Shown here in pieces: positions 14,689 through 21,488 of a stretch of 41,407 nucleotides of DNA. Numbering within the stretch: position 1 is the stretch's first letter; each line of letters starts with the position of its first letter. The DNA lies in NCBI GenBank assembly GCA_020831635.1, contig JAFIGC010000037.1, positions 1 through 41,407 on the forward strand, read 5' to 3'. The DNA comes from Verrucomicrobiota bacterium. Lineage in GTDB: Bacteria; Verrucomicrobiota; Kiritimatiellia; SS1-B-03-39; UBA6053. The translations under genes and the position numbers were made by a program. Under the pieces are notes generated by a model. That model was not told the origin of the DNA and searched no databases. It was given only the letters and a program-made list of their open reading frames with translations.

Positions 14689-15905
14689 AGCTGGCCTTTG
14701 TCACACCACGGTATTCCCCCGGCGGGGTGGTCGGCGGCGCCGAAACCCTGATCCGAAAGCTTGCGGTCCACGCCGCCGCCGCGGGCCACGAGGTCCACCT
14801 GCTCACCACCTGCGCCCTGGACCATTTTTCCTGGGCCAACGCCCGTCCGGCGGGCGAGGAAAAGGCGGAAGGCATGACGGTTCACTTTTTCCCCGTGAAC
14901 GAAGACCGCGACGTGAACACCTTCCTGCGGGTACAGGGAAAAATCGACAAAAACCAAAAGGTCTCCCGCGAAGAGCAGGAACAATGGGCCGCCAGCAGCG
15001 TCTGCTCCCGCGATTTGGTGAATTGGCTGCGGCGCGAGGGCCAGGGCTTTGACGCGATCATGGTGGGTCCCTACCTGTTCGGCATCACCGTGCAGGTGGC
15101 CCGCATTTTGCCCGAGCGCGTGTGGCTGATTCCCTGCCTGCACGACGAATCCTTTGCCCGGTTGGACATCATTGCGGACATGTTCCGTTCCGTGCGCGGG
15201 CATTTGTTCAACGCGCCCCCCGAACGCGCCCTCGCCCACCGCCTCTATGGCCTGCCCGCCGACAGCGGCCACGTGGTGGGCATGGGCATGGAACCCTTCG
15301 AAGCCGATCCCGAAGCCTTCGCAAAACGTCACGGCATCAACCGTCCCTACCTGCTCTATTGCGGACGCCGCGAAGCCGGAAAAAACACCCCGATGTTGCT
15401 CGATTATGTGGACGCCTACCGAAAGCGCCGCCAAAGCGACATCCCCCTGGTGCTCACCGGCAGCGGAGAATACACCCCGCCCGAAACCCTGCGCCACGAT
15501 ATTCTCGACTTCGGCTTTGTCAGCGAAACGGAAAAACGCGAAGCCATGGCCGGCGCCGTCGCCTTCATCCATCCCTCCACCAACGAAAGTTTCGGCATCG
15601 TCCTCCTCGAAGCCTGGCTGGCAGGAACCCCCGCCCTTGTACACGCCAAGTCCGACGTGCTCCGCTGGCAGTGCGAAAACGCCAACGCCGGCCTCTGGTT
15701 TGCATATTATCCCGAGTTCGAGGCCATGCTCGACGTCCTCATCAACCAGCCCGATCTCCGCAAACGCCTCGGCGAAAACGGACGCCGGCACGTGCAAAGC
15801 ACCTTTACCTGGGAGGCGGTGGGACAACGCCTCTTTTCCGCGCTCGCCACCACCCAGGCTTCATCGCCTCCCGCTCCCGAAACCCAACCCCCGCTTTCCC
15901 CATGA
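14685..15905 (+). CDS. Glycosyltransferase family 4 (GT-B fold)
   Basis: The protein is 406 residues. The N-terminus MKLAFVTPRYSPGGVVGGAE is the standard acceptor-side start of GT4 enzymes. The C-terminal half has PYLLYCGRREAGKN, IPLVLTGSGEY, FGFVSETEKREAMAGAVAFIHPS and NESFGIVLLEAWLAGTPALV. These are the sugar-nucleotide site with the E-x7-E pair at about residues 300-315. It transfers a sugar from a nucleotide donor to a growing glycan in the cytoplasm. I use ATG 14685, which overlaps the upstream TGA. A longer frame from 14508 lies inside the previous gene and is not credible. The stop overlaps the next ATG as well. Confidence 0.88.
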   Translation: MKLAFVTPRYSPGGVVGGAETLIRKLAVHAAAAGHEVHLLTTCALDHFSWANARPAGEEKAEGMTVHFFPVNEDRDVNTFLRVQGKIDKNQKVSREEQEQWAASSVCSRDLVNWLRREGQGFDAIMVGPYLFGITVQVARILPERVWLIPCLHDESFARLDIIADMFRSVRGHLFNAPPERALAHRLYGLPADSGHVVGMGMEPFEADPEAFAKRHGINRPYLLYCGRREAGKNTPMLLDYVDAYRKRRQSDIPLVLTGSGEYTPPETLRHDILDFGFVSETEKREAMAGAVAFIHPSTNESFGIVLLEAWLAGTPALVHAKSDVLRWQCENANAGLWFAYYPEFEAMLDVLINQPDLRKRLGENGRRHVQSTFTWEAVGQRLFSALATTQASSPPAPETQPPLSP

Positions 15906-16888
15906 CCTTGCGACAAACTCCCGAAGCCATTGACTGGCACGCCCTCCGAGAACTCCGCGACCTTTTTCTCGCCGCCGAACCCGTGGAGCGGCCCTACTGG
16001 GTTTCCCGCGATCAGCTCGACGCCTACGACCGCACCCTCGGCGAACGCATCGGATGGAAATGGGATGCCGTCCTCACCGAACTCAAAGCCCGCAACTGGT
16101 CCCCGCCCTCGCGGAAACTCACCGACTTCGGATGCGGCACCGGCATCGCCGTGCGCCGTGTGCTGCATGCGTTTCCCGGCGCCTTCGACGAAGTGATCCT
16201 CCACGACCATTCCGCCATCGCCATGGGTTTTGCCCGGGAGCGCATCCAGGCCGAACATCCCGGCACCCCGATCCGGCTCGGGGAAAACGAAATCCCCGCC
16301 GAAGGCGTCGTGCTCATCAGTCACATCCTCAACGAACTGCCTCCCGAAAAACTGGCCGAACTCCCCGAAGTCCTCGCCAAGGCCGACGCCCTCCTCTGGG
16401 TCGAACCCGGCACCATGGCATGCAGCCGTGCCCTCATCGCCGCCCGGGAAAAGCTCCGCGCAACCCACACCCTGGTCGCCCCCTGCCCCCACCAAGGCGC
16501 CTGCGGACTCCTGCTGGAGGAAAATGCCGCCCACTGGTGTCATCATTTCGCCCCCGCCCCCGCACACGCCCACCAGGATCCTTTCTGGGGACATTTCCGA
16601 CGCGAAATGAACCTCGAAATCGGCCCCGTCGCCTACAGTTTTCTCGTCACCGACAAAACCGCCAAACCGGATGCCGGCCTGTCCCACCTCATCGGCAAAC
16701 CCCTCCGCGTTCCCAAATACCTCCGCGTCCTCAGTTGTCAGGAAAGCGACATTGCCGAACTCGTCGCCAGCCGCAGATCCGGTTCCGTGTACCGCGACCT
16801 CAAAGGCCCCGCCTCCCCCGCCCTCTACAAATTCGAACGCCGCAAAAACCGGATTGTCGGCGGCGAGTGGGTGGGGAATGGGGAGTGA
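15902..16888 (+). CDS. Rsm22-family (mitochondrial small-subunit assembly-like) methyltransferase
   Basis: The gene encodes 328 residues. LTDFGCGTGIAVRRVL (73-88) is a SAM-binding motif I. LISHILNELP (138-147) is motif-IV-like. CPHQGACGLL..NAAHWCHHF (195-215) is the Cys-rich motif of the Rsm22/METTL17 family, whose cysteines bind an Fe-S cluster in characterised members. Family members assist small-ribosomal-subunit assembly; the bacterial role is not settled. The start at 15902 overlaps the glycosyltransferase stop (ATGA). A much longer upstream frame is antisense-type read-through. The C-terminus runs straight into GGGGAGTGACGGG-type repeats, so the last residues may derive from a repeat insertion. 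Confidence 0.8.
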   Translation: MTLRQTPEAIDWHALRELRDLFLAAEPVERPYWVSRDQLDAYDRTLGERIGWKWDAVLTELKARNWSPPSRKLTDFGCGTGIAVRRVLHAFPGAFDEVILHDHSAIAMGFARERIQAEHPGTPIRLGENEIPAEGVVLISHILNELPPEKLAELPEVLAKADALLWVEPGTMACSRALIAAREKLRATHTLVAPCPHQGACGLLLEENAAHWCHHFAPAPAHAHQDPFWGHFRREMNLEIGPVAYSFLVTDKTAKPDAGLSHLIGKPLRVPKYLRVLSCQESDIAELVASRRSGSVYRDLKGPASPALYKFERRKNRIVGGEWVGNGE

Positions 16889-17343
16889 CGGGTGACGAGT
16901 GCGGAGTGCGGAGTGCGGAGTGCGGAGTGCGGCGCAGCCGCTTTGGAGTGCGTGTAGCGAGTGCAACGAAGCTACCGCTTTTCAACGCTCATTTCCAACG
17001 ATGAGCGCTGTTGTGGGCGCAAAGGTGGTAAAGCGGTAGCTTCGCGGTGCTCGCTACACGCACTCCAAAGACGCTTCGCGTCGAGGAAATATTCGAACAA
17101 GAAGCCCTCCGACGGGTCCCACGGGTCAGACGGGTCCGACAAAACAAGAATTTTTAATTCCCTGTTCGATCCCCCCTTCGCCCCTGCCGATGCGGAGATC
17201 GGCGCTCCTGTCCCCGTGGCCCCGCAAAACCCGAGATCAGTGGAAATCAGTGCATCAGCGGTTGAATTCCCAAAAAGTTTTTCGAACGGTATCCAATTCA
17301 GAAATCTCCTTTTCATTCGATAGGAATTCTGTATGGATGTCAT
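16889..17343. repeat. Repeat island: tandem 7-nt words, inverted arms, shared blocks
   Basis: AGTGCGG is repeated in tandem over 16898-16931. 16942-16980 and 17031-17069 are imperfect reverse complements (TTTGGAGTGCGTGTAGCGAG../..CTCGCTACACGCACTCCAAA) and belong to the same family as the arms at 13871/14033. Inside the loop, GCTCAT/ATGAGC forms a further small stem. GACGGGTCC-type words are at 17108-17140. The GCCGATGCGGAGATCGGC block is at 17171-17216, and GATCAGTGGAAATCAGTG words at 17233-17263. No gene seen. Confidence 0.75.
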
Positions 17344-18327
17344 ATGTCCTTCACCGCACTCCTCGTCACCGAAACCGCCCCGAAACAGTTCACCCACGCG
17401 CTCGCGCGGCGCGAAATCTCCGACCTGCCGGAACACGATACCCTCATCCGGGTACAATGGTCTTCACTGAACTATAAAGACGCGCTCAGTTTTTCAGGAA
17501 ACAAGGGCATCACCCGCAACTACCCCCACACGCCCGGCGTGGATGCGGCCGGCGTGATCGAAGATTCACCGGCCTTCGAAAAAGGCGCCGAAGTGATCGT
17601 GGTCGGCTTTGATCTCGGCATGAACACCCCCGGCGGACTCGCGGAGTACATCCGGGTTCCCTCGGAATGGGTCATCCCCAAACCGCAGGGACTGTCCCTC
17701 CGGGAATGCATGATTCTCGGCACCGCCGGATTCACCGCCGCACAATGCCTGTATCGGCTTCAACAGAACGGGCTGCGCCCAGAATCAGGACAGGTGGTGG
17801 TCACCGGTGCCACCGGCGGCGTGGGCAGCGTGGCCATCGCCCTGCTGTCCAAGGCCGGATTCAACGTCGTCGCCTCCAGCCGCAATCCGGAACAGGCCAC
17901 ATGGCTGCTCGACGTGGGCGCCATCCGCATTGTCGACGCGGACGAGTTGACCGAAGACGCCGGCAAGCCCCTGCTCAAAGGACGCTGGGCGGGCGCCGTG
18001 GAAACCGTGGGCGGAAAAACCCTGGAAGTGCTGACCCGCTCCATGCAACACCGGGGCATTATCACCTGCTGCGGCATGATCACCGGCAGCGAACTTCACA
18101 CCAACGTCTTTCCCTTCATTCTTCGGGGCCTGTCCCTCATTGGCATCGACAGCGCCGAATGTCCCATGCCCATGAAAAAAGAGATCTGGCACAAACTGTC
18201 CACCGACTGGAAACCCGACGTTCTGGATCTGATCGCGCTGGAAATCCCCCTCTCCGATGCCGCCGACGCCCTCGGAAACATGATCCGCGGACACACCCGC
18301 GGCCGCACCGTGGTGCGGATTGCGTAG
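17344..18327 (+). CDS. acuI: AcuI/YhdH-type zinc-less medium-chain dehydrogenase/reductase
   Basis: The gene encodes 327 residues. SSLNYKDALSFSGNKGI (40-56), FPHTPGVDAAG-like YPHTPGVDAAG (60-70) and the NADPH-binding VVVTGATGGVGSVA (151-164) are hallmarks of the YhdH/AcuI family. C-terminal MKKEIWHKLSTDW and GRTVVRIA also fit. Characterised members reduce acryloyl-CoA to propionyl-CoA with NADPH, protecting against reactive acryloyl-CoA, and were formerly called quinone oxidoreductases. No zinc ligands are seen, as expected. It is monocistronic or followed by the BLUF gene 82 nt downstream. The family assignment is strong; the physiological substrate here is inferred. Confidence 0.88.
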   Translation: MSFTALLVTETAPKQFTHALARREISDLPEHDTLIRVQWSSLNYKDALSFSGNKGITRNYPHTPGVDAAGVIEDSPAFEKGAEVIVVGFDLGMNTPGGLAEYIRVPSEWVIPKPQGLSLRECMILGTAGFTAAQCLYRLQQNGLRPESGQVVVTGATGGVGSVAIALLSKAGFNVVASSRNPEQATWLLDVGAIRIVDADELTEDAGKPLLKGRWAGAVETVGGKTLEVLTRSMQHRGIITCCGMITGSELHTNVFPFILRGLSLIGIDSAECPMPMKKEIWHKLSTDWKPDVLDLIALEIPLSDAADALGNMIRGHTRGRTVVRIA

Positions 18328-18409
18328 CCTTTCCGCTTGCGTCCCCACCCCGGAACAGCGTACACTGCCGTCAAATCGCCACCACACGCAAAACACAAAG
18401 AGAAAAACA

Positions 18410-18838
18410 ATGGACCTGGTACAACTCATTTATGTCAGCAGACTCAGCCCCGACTGCGACGCGGAATCCCTCAAAGAGATCCTCGACTCCTCCCGGAAAA
18501 ACAACCGCAAAATGGGCATTACCGGCATCCTCTGCCGAGACAAACGCTTTTTTCTTCAATGCCTGGAAGGCTCCCGCGCCGCCGTCAACGAACTGTATGC
18601 CACCATTATCGGCGACAAGCGCCACAGCGATGTGATCATCCTCTGTTATCGGGAAATCGTCCGCCGGGAATTCGGGGCCTGGAGCATGGCCTTCGTCTCC
18701 GCCAAAAAGGTGGACAAAGTGTTGACCCTGCAATACTCCAGCTCCACCGAACTGGACCCCTACGCCATGCCCGGACAAGCCTCCCATGACTTTCTCGTGG
18801 ACCTCGCGAACACCTGGAAAGGCGACCTTGAGGGGTAG
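18410..18838 (+). CDS. BLUF-domain blue-light sensor, short form
   Basis: The gene encodes 142 residues. A BLUF domain fills residues 1-95: LIYVSR with flavin-contacting Tyr8, KNNRKMGITGILC (Asn31/Asn32), FFLQCLEG with the switch Gln50, and FGAWSMAFV with Trp91 and Met93. All residues of the FAD photocycle core are present. No output domain follows, only a 45-residue C-terminal tail, so it probably signals by protein-protein contact. The ATG at 18410 is chosen because the BLUF fold starts there; an upstream in-frame extension to 18320 is out of family. The partner is not evident nearby. Confidence 0.9.
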   Translation: MDLVQLIYVSRLSPDCDAESLKEILDSSRKNNRKMGITGILCRDKRFFLQCLEGSRAAVNELYATIIGDKRHSDVIILCYREIVRREFGAWSMAFVSAKKVDKVLTLQYSSSTELDPYAMPGQASHDFLVDLANTWKGDLEG

Positions 18839-18860
18839 CCGTCCAGATGGCGATGGGCTT

Positions 18861-18998
18861 CGGAGTCGGACTCGTCAGACCCGTGGGACCCGTCGGAGAG
18901 ATGTGGCTTCTGTATCCGTCCGTCTGACGAGTCGGACGGGTCGGACGAGTCCGACAAAACCGCATCAACCTTCATGATATTTTATGCCCCGTAGGGGC
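18861..18998. repeat. GGACGGGTC-type word repeats plus GTA-triloop hairpin
   Basis: 18861-18898 and 18917-18960 are built from variants of the 9-nt words GTCGGACGG / GACGAGTCC in both orientations. The reverse complement of 18865-18898 closely matches 17106-17140. At 18986-18998, GCCCC-GTA-GGGGC is a triloop hairpin 17 nt before the following lipoprotein start, so it may sit in the leader of that mRNA. Confidence 0.65.
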
Positions 18999-19015
18999 AA
19001 AAGTGGTAGAAATTG

Positions 19016-19687
19016 ATGAAACCCCATGTGATCATTCTCATCTTTCTTTTGGGCTCCGGCTGTAGATCCATTGGAAATTTCCGGCATGCGTCGAGCACGA
19101 CTCCGCCGCAAATACGGTTCAGCGAACAAAGAGTAGCACTGCATTTGGATGAAGGGCAAAGAAAGGTCTCGCCCGTAAAACAAATCATCGTTTTGCATTC
19201 GGAAAATTTGCAGACTTATTTTCCGGAGCAGCAGTTCATCCAACTCGTATCCAGCACGGATTTTCCACATTATGCATCCGTCTCGGTCCTGGTCGTCGAA
19301 AAAACCCACTTGTTCACCCTCCTACGAAATGACGACCAGGTCGCTTCATTTCTGCATGCGCAAATGCCCGCGCCGACGCAGGCGGATCAAGTCCGCGATT
19401 TTCTTGAACTCTTTGCGGAATTACGGGGCTATGAAATCGTTGCGGAGAAACCCGAGGCCCAGGATACGCGCATCGGCGAAGGCCGCAGAGCCGTTCCGGA
19501 TGCCGGGCGTTTTGATCTGGAAATTGGAGAAGACCCCCATGTCTGGCAAATCAAGGCATCCTTGCGTACGGATCCCACCTACTCCGGAAGCATCTACCGA
19601 TATACTTTTTCCCTTCCCCGCACGGACCGACGCAATTTGCGTGTGAATCGAGGAGAATTGCAGTTTATTGAACATCTCATTCGATGA
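19016..19687 (+). CDS. Putative lipoprotein
   Basis: The gene encodes 223 residues from ATG 19016 (a TTG at 19013 is the alternative). The start MKPHVIILIFLLGSGC is a lipoprotein signal with lipobox LGSGC. The mature protein has no Cys, is rich in Gln, Asp and Arg, and alternates short beta-like and helical stretches. I recognise no family. A triloop hairpin repeat lies just upstream of the start, and a repeat island starts within a few bases after the stop. Envelope role inferred only from the signal. Confidence 0.6.
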   Translation: MKPHVIILIFLLGSGCRSIGNFRHASSTTPPQIRFSEQRVALHLDEGQRKVSPVKQIIVLHSENLQTYFPEQQFIQLVSSTDFPHYASVSVLVVEKTHLFTLLRNDDQVASFLHAQMPAPTQADQVRDFLELFAELRGYEIVAEKPEAQDTRIGEGRRAVPDAGRFDLEIGEDPHVWQIKASLRTDPTYSGSIYRYTFSLPRTDRRNLRVNRGELQFIEHLIR

Positions 19688-19975
19688 CATGCCCCCTTCG
19701 CCCCAGCCGATGCGGAGATCGGCGCTCCTGTCCCCCTTCGCCCGCGAAGAACACACAACCCAAGATCAGTGAAAATCAGTGTGCTCAGTGGTTTATTTCT
19801 TTTGTCCTGCGGATGCTTCGCCGATCTGCAGATAAACCCTCCCAAAATCCGTGTAAATCCGTGCCCATCCGTGGTTCCCAACCCTCAAAACCCAAGCCAC
19901 ATCCCAAGATCAGTGTCCATTCACGTTTTCCGACGTTCGGAAGGGTTACAAAAAAGGCTTCCGAGCGTCGGAAAG
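19688..19975. repeat. Repeat cluster and hairpin overlapping the 3' end of the minus-strand gene
   Basis: The GCCGATGCGGAGATCGGC block lies at 19691-19735. Word repeats follow: GATCAGTGAAAATCAGTG (19761-19794) and AATCCGTGTAAATCCGTG (19844-19876). TTCCGACGTTCGGAAG (about 19928-19943) pairs with CTTCCGAGCGTCGGAA (19958-19973) with one mismatch. That stem spans the stop of the DUF2071 gene and could act as a terminator for it, although no T-run follows on the minus strand. Confidence 0.55.
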
Positions 19976-20713
19976 CTTTTCCAAGGGATACACCACCACG
20001 TTCAGGGAGCGTGAGAAGAGCCGACTTGGATGCGCCTCCCCGATCGGCAGTCCGTCCAGCAAGGTATTTTCTTGGATTTCCACTTCCGCGCTTTGCAACG
20101 GCCAAGGGGTATGATGGATCTCGCCCCGGTACACCGCTCCTCTGCGACTCTGGCAGTAGAGCGCATATCTCGAGGTGGCCCACTCCTCGAACTCTCCCTG
20201 CGGAAGGATCTCGGATTTTGCCGGACGATAAGACGCCTCAAAGCGTAGGTCTCCACGGGAATGCCAATACCGCACCCACTCTCCTTCGCGATGGGTTTCA
20301 ACTTCCGCCTTGAAATAGGGCAGATGAAAAAAGGTCCGCGCCCCCCACACCGCCATGCGTTTGTTGACATCCAGACTGAAGAACCAGACCCCGGCCTTTT
20401 CGCCGTCCGTCACATAAGTGCGCAGATTGATTTCCGGAAAGTCACAGAATACCGGCGGAGCCGGACATCCCCGAAAGGTCACCCCTTTCATGTCGAAAGG
20501 CACAATGCCCAACCAAGCCTTGCCGTCATGGGTGTCCACCTGAAGTCCCTCCGGCAACGCCTTCTGCACCCAATCCGGGTCAACCGCCCAATGTAGAAAC
20601 AGCAGATCATTCCATTGTTGACGCAGGAGCCAGGGACGATCCGGCAGTGGCCAGGGCCGATGATCGGTTCGGGCTAGCTCGGGTGCGGGAAAGGACGGGG
20701 GTTTGGGGTTCAT
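19946..20713 (-). CDS. DUF2071 (YqjF-like) protein
   Basis: The gene encodes 255 residues. PWLLRQQWNDLLFLHWAVDPDWVQKALPEGLQVDTHDGKAWLGIVPFDMKGV is the diagnostic DUF2071 start. FPEINLRTYVTDGEKAGVWFFSLDVNK and SRSLNVVVYPLEKL complete the domain. Structurally this family relates to acetoacetate decarboxylase, but the activity is unknown. It begins by a 4-nt overlap (ATGA) with the end of the Cys-rich gene upstream, so the two are co-translated. The C-terminal residues LSDARKPFL are encoded by the hairpin repeat near 19946-19973, so the natural end may have been altered by repeat insertion. Confidence 0.85.
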   Translation of the reverse strand: MNPKPPSFPAPELARTDHRPWPLPDRPWLLRQQWNDLLFLHWAVDPDWVQKALPEGLQVDTHDGKAWLGIVPFDMKGVTFRGCPAPPVFCDFPEINLRTYVTDGEKAGVWFFSLDVNKRMAVWGARTFFHLPYFKAEVETHREGEWVRYWHSRGDLRFEASYRPAKSEILPQGEFEEWATSRYALYCQSRRGAVYRGEIHHTPWPLQSAEVEIQENTLLDGLPIGEAHPSRLFSRSLNVVVYPLEKLSDARKPFL

Positions 20714-21333
20714 CTCTTCTTGTTCTGCTTCCGAGCTTTGCTCGCCTGCTTTCGCTTGGCTTTCTTCTTCTTCCGCTCTTTCTTGATACTGGGGGCCGGG
20801 GAGGGAGGGCCGGATTTGTGCATTGCATTCATTTCCGATTCCGTGATCAGGTCCTCAATCTGTTCGTCCTCGTCGATAATGAAAACGGATTTTTCGCCTC
20901 GCCAGGTCGCGAAATACATGGGATCCCTGGTTTTGTCATTGATGACGCCCACCACTCTGCGAAATCGGGCTTTCACCACCATTCCGCGTGCGATCAATTG
21001 CTCATCGACAATCACCGTGGGACAGGATCCGCAAAACCACCCCCCGGGCACGAGCATCAGCCGCATTCCCGCCGAGGTGGCGTAAATGAATTCCGCGGTT
21101 TGCTCTTCCGTGCTTGCGCCGCAACAAGGGCAGACCGAAGGATCTTTCACTGCGGTAAGCGGATACCCGTTTTTCACTTCTCCGGTAAAGGTGGGTACAC
21201 CGTTATACTCGGTCAAAGCCTTGCGGGTTTCCTCCTCCATGTGCGCGGGCATCATGTCAAAGTTAATCCGAACGTAGTTTCCGTCCCTCGTGAGCCAGGG
21301 AAATTCTTTGAAAGCGTCTTTTTCTTTGGTCAT
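20710..21333 (-). CDS. Hypothetical zinc-binding-type protein with Lys-rich tail
   Basis: The gene encodes 207 residues. VCPCCGAS (about residues 68-75) and WFCGSCPTVIVDE (about 99-111) are two CxxC-type knuckles that could together bind zinc. A beta-rich domain (VVKARFRRVVGVINDKTRDPMYFATWRGEKSVFIIDED) follows. The last 25 residues are almost all Lys/Arg/Gln/Ala, suggesting nucleic-acid or ribosome contact. It is the first gene of a two-gene unit with the DUF2071 gene. I know no named family, and function is not assigned. Confidence 0.65.
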   Translation of the reverse strand: MTKEKDAFKEFPWLTRDGNYVRINFDMMPAHMEEETRKALTEYNGVPTFTGEVKNGYPLTAVKDPSVCPCCGASTEEQTAEFIYATSAGMRLMLVPGGWFCGSCPTVIVDEQLIARGMVVKARFRRVVGVINDKTRDPMYFATWRGEKSVFIIDEDEQIEDLITESEMNAMHKSGPPSPAPSIKKERKKKKAKRKQASKARKQNKKR

Positions 21334-21488
21334 GATTATTTTTGATTCAAGGGTTTCAGTGCGATAAATCCGCCGGCAAAGGGCAGGGTTTGCGGCTGGG
21401 TTTTCATGTAAATGTGCCTTCTGCCATTCCGCCGCCTATTGCAAACGCTACGTGCAAGTGCAATGCAAAATGGGGTCGGTGTCATGGA

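Noticed and set aside
14514-15827. 437-residue minus frame opposite the glycosyltransferase
   Set aside because: The glycosyltransferase motifs lie on the plus strand; the minus frame has only shadow-type composition.
15122-15901. N-terminal 260-residue extension of the Rsm22-like protein
   Set aside because: It lies wholly inside the glycosyltransferase gene in another frame and is Arg/Pro-rich. The ATGA start at 15902 fits the family.
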